A DNA stretch of 64,000 nt from Bradyrhizobium ontarionense (GTDB lineage Bacteria; Pseudomonadota; Alphaproteobacteria; Rhizobiales; Xanthobacteraceae): contig NZ_CP088156.1 of NCBI RefSeq assembly GCF_021088345.1, positions 5,642,001-5,706,000 of the forward strand, written 5' to 3'. Within the stretch, counting starts at the first letter, position 1. Each line of letters starts with the position of its first letter. The notes beneath the pieces are model-generated. The model ran no database searches, was not told where the DNA came from, and was given only the letters and a program-made list of their open reading frames with translations. The translations under genes and the position numbers were made by a program. This document shows positions 62,215 to 64,000 of this stretch, piece after piece.

Positions 62215-64000
62215 TCAATGCGCCTCGTCCCAATTGTTGGCGGCGCGGGCGTCGACGTGCAGCGGCACCGACAACAGCACGGCTGGGAACGGCGCGTCCT
62301 GCATCACGTGCTGCACCACCGGCAAGGTCGCGGCGACCTCGTCGTCGGGGACCTCGAAGATCAACTCGTCATGCACCTGCAGCAGCATCTGCGCCGAGAG
62401 CTTCTTCTGCGCGAGCGCATCCTCCACCCGCGTCATGGCGCGGCGGATGATGTCGGCAGCCGTGCCCTGCAGCCGCGCGTTGATCGCGGCGCGCTCGTTG
62501 AAGGCACGGACCGAGGCGTTCGACGCCTTGATCTCGGGGTAGTGGCACTTGCGGCCGAACAGCGTGGTGACATAGCCGTGCTTGCGGCAGAACTCGCGGG
62601 TCTCGTCCATGTAGGCGCGGATGCCCGGGAAGCGCTCGAAATAGCGCTTGATGTAGGCCCCGGCCTCCTCGCGGGCGATGCCGAGCTGGTTGGCGAGGCC
62701 GAACGCGGAAATGCCGTAGATGATGCCGAAGTTGATCGCCTTGGCGCGGCGGCGGACCTCGCTCGGCATGTCCTTGATCGGCACGCCGAACATTTCGGAG
62801 GCCGTCATGGCGTGAATGTCGAGCCCATCCTTGAAGGCCTGCTTCAATACGGGAATGTCGGCGATCTCGGCGAGCAGGCGCAATTCAATTTGAGAGTAGT
62901 CCGCCGAGACCAGCTTGTGGCCGGGCGTCGCGATGAAGGCGCGGCGGATCTTGCGGCCGTCCTCGGTTCGCACCGGGATGTTCTGCAAATTCGGCTCGTT
63001 CGACGACAGCCGGCCCGTGGTGGTCGCGGCCAGCGCGTAGGTGGTGTGCACGCGATGGGTCTGCGGGTTGACGTAGGTCGGCAGCGCATCGGTGTAGGTC
63101 GATTTCAGCTTGGAGACCTGGCGCCATTCCAGGATCTTGCGCGCGAAATCGTTGCCTTGCTCGGCGAGGTCGTCGAGAATCGACGCGGATGTCGACCACG
63201 CGCCGGTCTTGGTCTTGCTGCCGCCGGGCAGGCCCATCTTGCCGAACAGGATGTCGCCGATCTGCTTCGGGCTGCCGACATTGATCGGCTCGCCGGCCAG
63301 GTCCTGCAACTCGGCCTCGACGCGGGCGGCGGTCTGGGCGAAATCGCCGGACAGGCGCGACAGCACCTGGCGGTCGATCGAGATGCCGCGCCGCTCCATG
63401 CGCGCGAGCACGGCGACCAGCGGCCGTTCCAACGTCTCGTAGACGGCGGTCATGCGCTCGGCCACCAGCCGCGGTTTCAGCACGCGCCACAGCCGATGAA
63501 TGACATCGGCGGCTTCGGCCGAATGCGCGGTGGCGCGGTCGATCGCGACCTGCTCGAATGTCAGCTTGTTCCGGCCGCTGCCGATCAGCTCGCCTTCACT
63601 GATTATGGCGTGACCGAGCACGTGTTCAGCCAGCGAGTCGAGCTTCTGCGAGCCCCGTCCGGCGTCCAGCGCGTAGCTCATCAGCTGCACGTCATCAGTG
63701 TTGGTCAGCGTGATGCCGGCCTGCGCCAGCATCACGGCCGTGAACTTGATGTTGAAGCCGACCTTCAGGATGCCGGCGGATTCCAGGATGGGCTTCAACG
63801 CCTCGAGCGCGTCGCCGTCCTTGATCTGGTCGGGCGCGAGCCCGGCATCGAACAGGCCGCCGCCGTCGCCGGCCTGGCGATGCGCCAGCGGGATGTAGCA
63901 GGCGTCGTTGGGCGCCAGCGCCAGCGCGATGCCGCACAGATTGGCCTGCATCGGATCGATCGAGCTGGCCTTGACCTCGATGGTGACACGGCCAAAGTCA
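62215..64000 (-). CDS. polA: DNA polymerase I (partial, N-terminus outside window)
   Basis: The frame is open to the window edge, giving about 594 C-terminal residues covering the 3'-5' exonuclease-like domain and the full polymerase. Motif A DYSQIELR, motif B RRRAKAINFGIIYG and motif C LQVHDELIFEVP are intact, so polymerisation should be normal. The exonuclease site is not: the residues aligned with E. coli Asp355, Glu357, Asp424 and Asp501 read Glu, Lys, Thr and Ala (TIEVKA, NIKFTAV, SAEAAD). The 5' nuclease domain lies outside the window. Confidence 0.95.
   Translation of the reverse strand, partial: DFGRVTIEVKASSIDPMQANLCGIALALAPNDACYIPLAHRQAGDGGGLFDAGLAPDQIKDGDALEALKPILESAGILKVGFNIKFTAVMLAQAGITLTNTDDVQLMSYALDAGRGSQKLDSLAEHVLGHAIISEGELIGSGRNKLTFEQVAIDRATAHSAEAADVIHRLWRVLKPRLVAERMTAVYETLERPLVAVLARMERRGISIDRQVLSRLSGDFAQTAARVEAELQDLAGEPINVGSPKQIGDILFGKMGLPGGSKTKTGAWSTSASILDDLAEQGNDFARKILEWRQVSKLKSTYTDALPTYVNPQTHRVHTTYALAATTTGRLSSNEPNLQNIPVRTEDGRKIRRAFIATPGHKLVSADYSQIELRLLAEIADIPVLKQAFKDGLDIHAMTASEMFGVPIKDMPSEVRRRAKAINFGIIYGISAFGLANQLGIAREEAGAYIKRYFERFPGIRAYMDETREFCRKHGYVTTLFGRKCHYPEIKASNASVRAFNERAAINARLQGTAADIIRRAMTRVEDALAQKKLSAQMLLQVHDELIFEVPDDEVAATLPVVQHVMQDAPFPAVLLSVPLHVDARAANNWDEAH

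Noticed and set aside
1..64000. CRISPR arrays, rRNA or tRNA genes, prophage or integrase genes
   Set aside because: I looked for regularly spaced repeats, tRNA-like cloverleaf elements and phage or integrase families and saw none.

Overview
The window reads as one chromosomal segment of a GC-rich alphaproteobacterium, most likely Bradyrhizobium or a close relative (inference). The reasons are the codon bias, the pckA / chvI-chvG-hprK-EIIA(Man)-HPr gene set, a perfect FixK/Fnr-type box, and many REP/BIME-like palindromes. I saw no rRNA, tRNA, CRISPR array, prophage or intact insertion sequence. Nearly all coding capacity is in about 57 genes; the window cuts an outer-membrane protein gene at the left edge and polA at the right edge.

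Region by region. 0-6.7 kb: a partial outer-membrane beta-barrel gene, a small secreted protein, a creatininase-family hydrolase, and divergent from it a tightly coupled operon of NMT1/SsuA-type ABC transporter, D-2-hydroxyacid dehydrogenase and a tandem Inh-type secreted protein. 6.9-11.4 kb: a HAMP-PAS membrane sensor with no output domain, a glycine-zipper protein behind a FixK-type box, and a MocR regulator divergent from an EamA exporter. 11.4-15.1 kb: secreted hypothetical, cupin, a TetR regulator with two tandem operators facing a DUF4267 membrane protein, and a VOC protein. 15.1-24.2 kb: radC, an unusual BTAD regulator/hydrolase fusion divergent from mddA, an MFS exporter, a Tat-exported intradiol dioxygenase, DUF3616, map and an MscS channel. 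24.4-35.5 kb: a CvrA-type antiporter, a secreted hypothetical, mepA, a PAS-GGDEF-EAL protein, DUF1801, a chemoreceptor, and LuxR and LysR regulators.

35.6-49 kb: lepA, a GT39-like protein, then the minus-strand cluster chvI-chvG-hprK-EIIA(Man)-HPr linking envelope/acid sensing to the carbon/nitrogen PTS, followed by hugZ-like, a CHAT/TPR caspase-like protein and pckA. 49-60.7 kb: thioesterase, glgP, a GIY-YIG nuclease gene bracketed by inverted REP arms, DUF2865, pyrE, GST, an orphan amino-acid binding protein, LysR and RraA-family genes, and a GT87-type membrane protein. 60.7-62.2 kb is a gene-free cluster of palindromic repeats and a multi-hairpin element; polA follows and shows loss of all proofreading carboxylates.

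The most unusual items are the REP-bracketed GIY-YIG gene (53.1-53.5 kb), the BTAD-hydrolase fusion beside mddA (16-18.4 kb), the structured non-coding element (61.28-61.57 kb), the FixK-box glycine-zipper gene, the tandem TetR operators and the exonuclease-dead Pol I.
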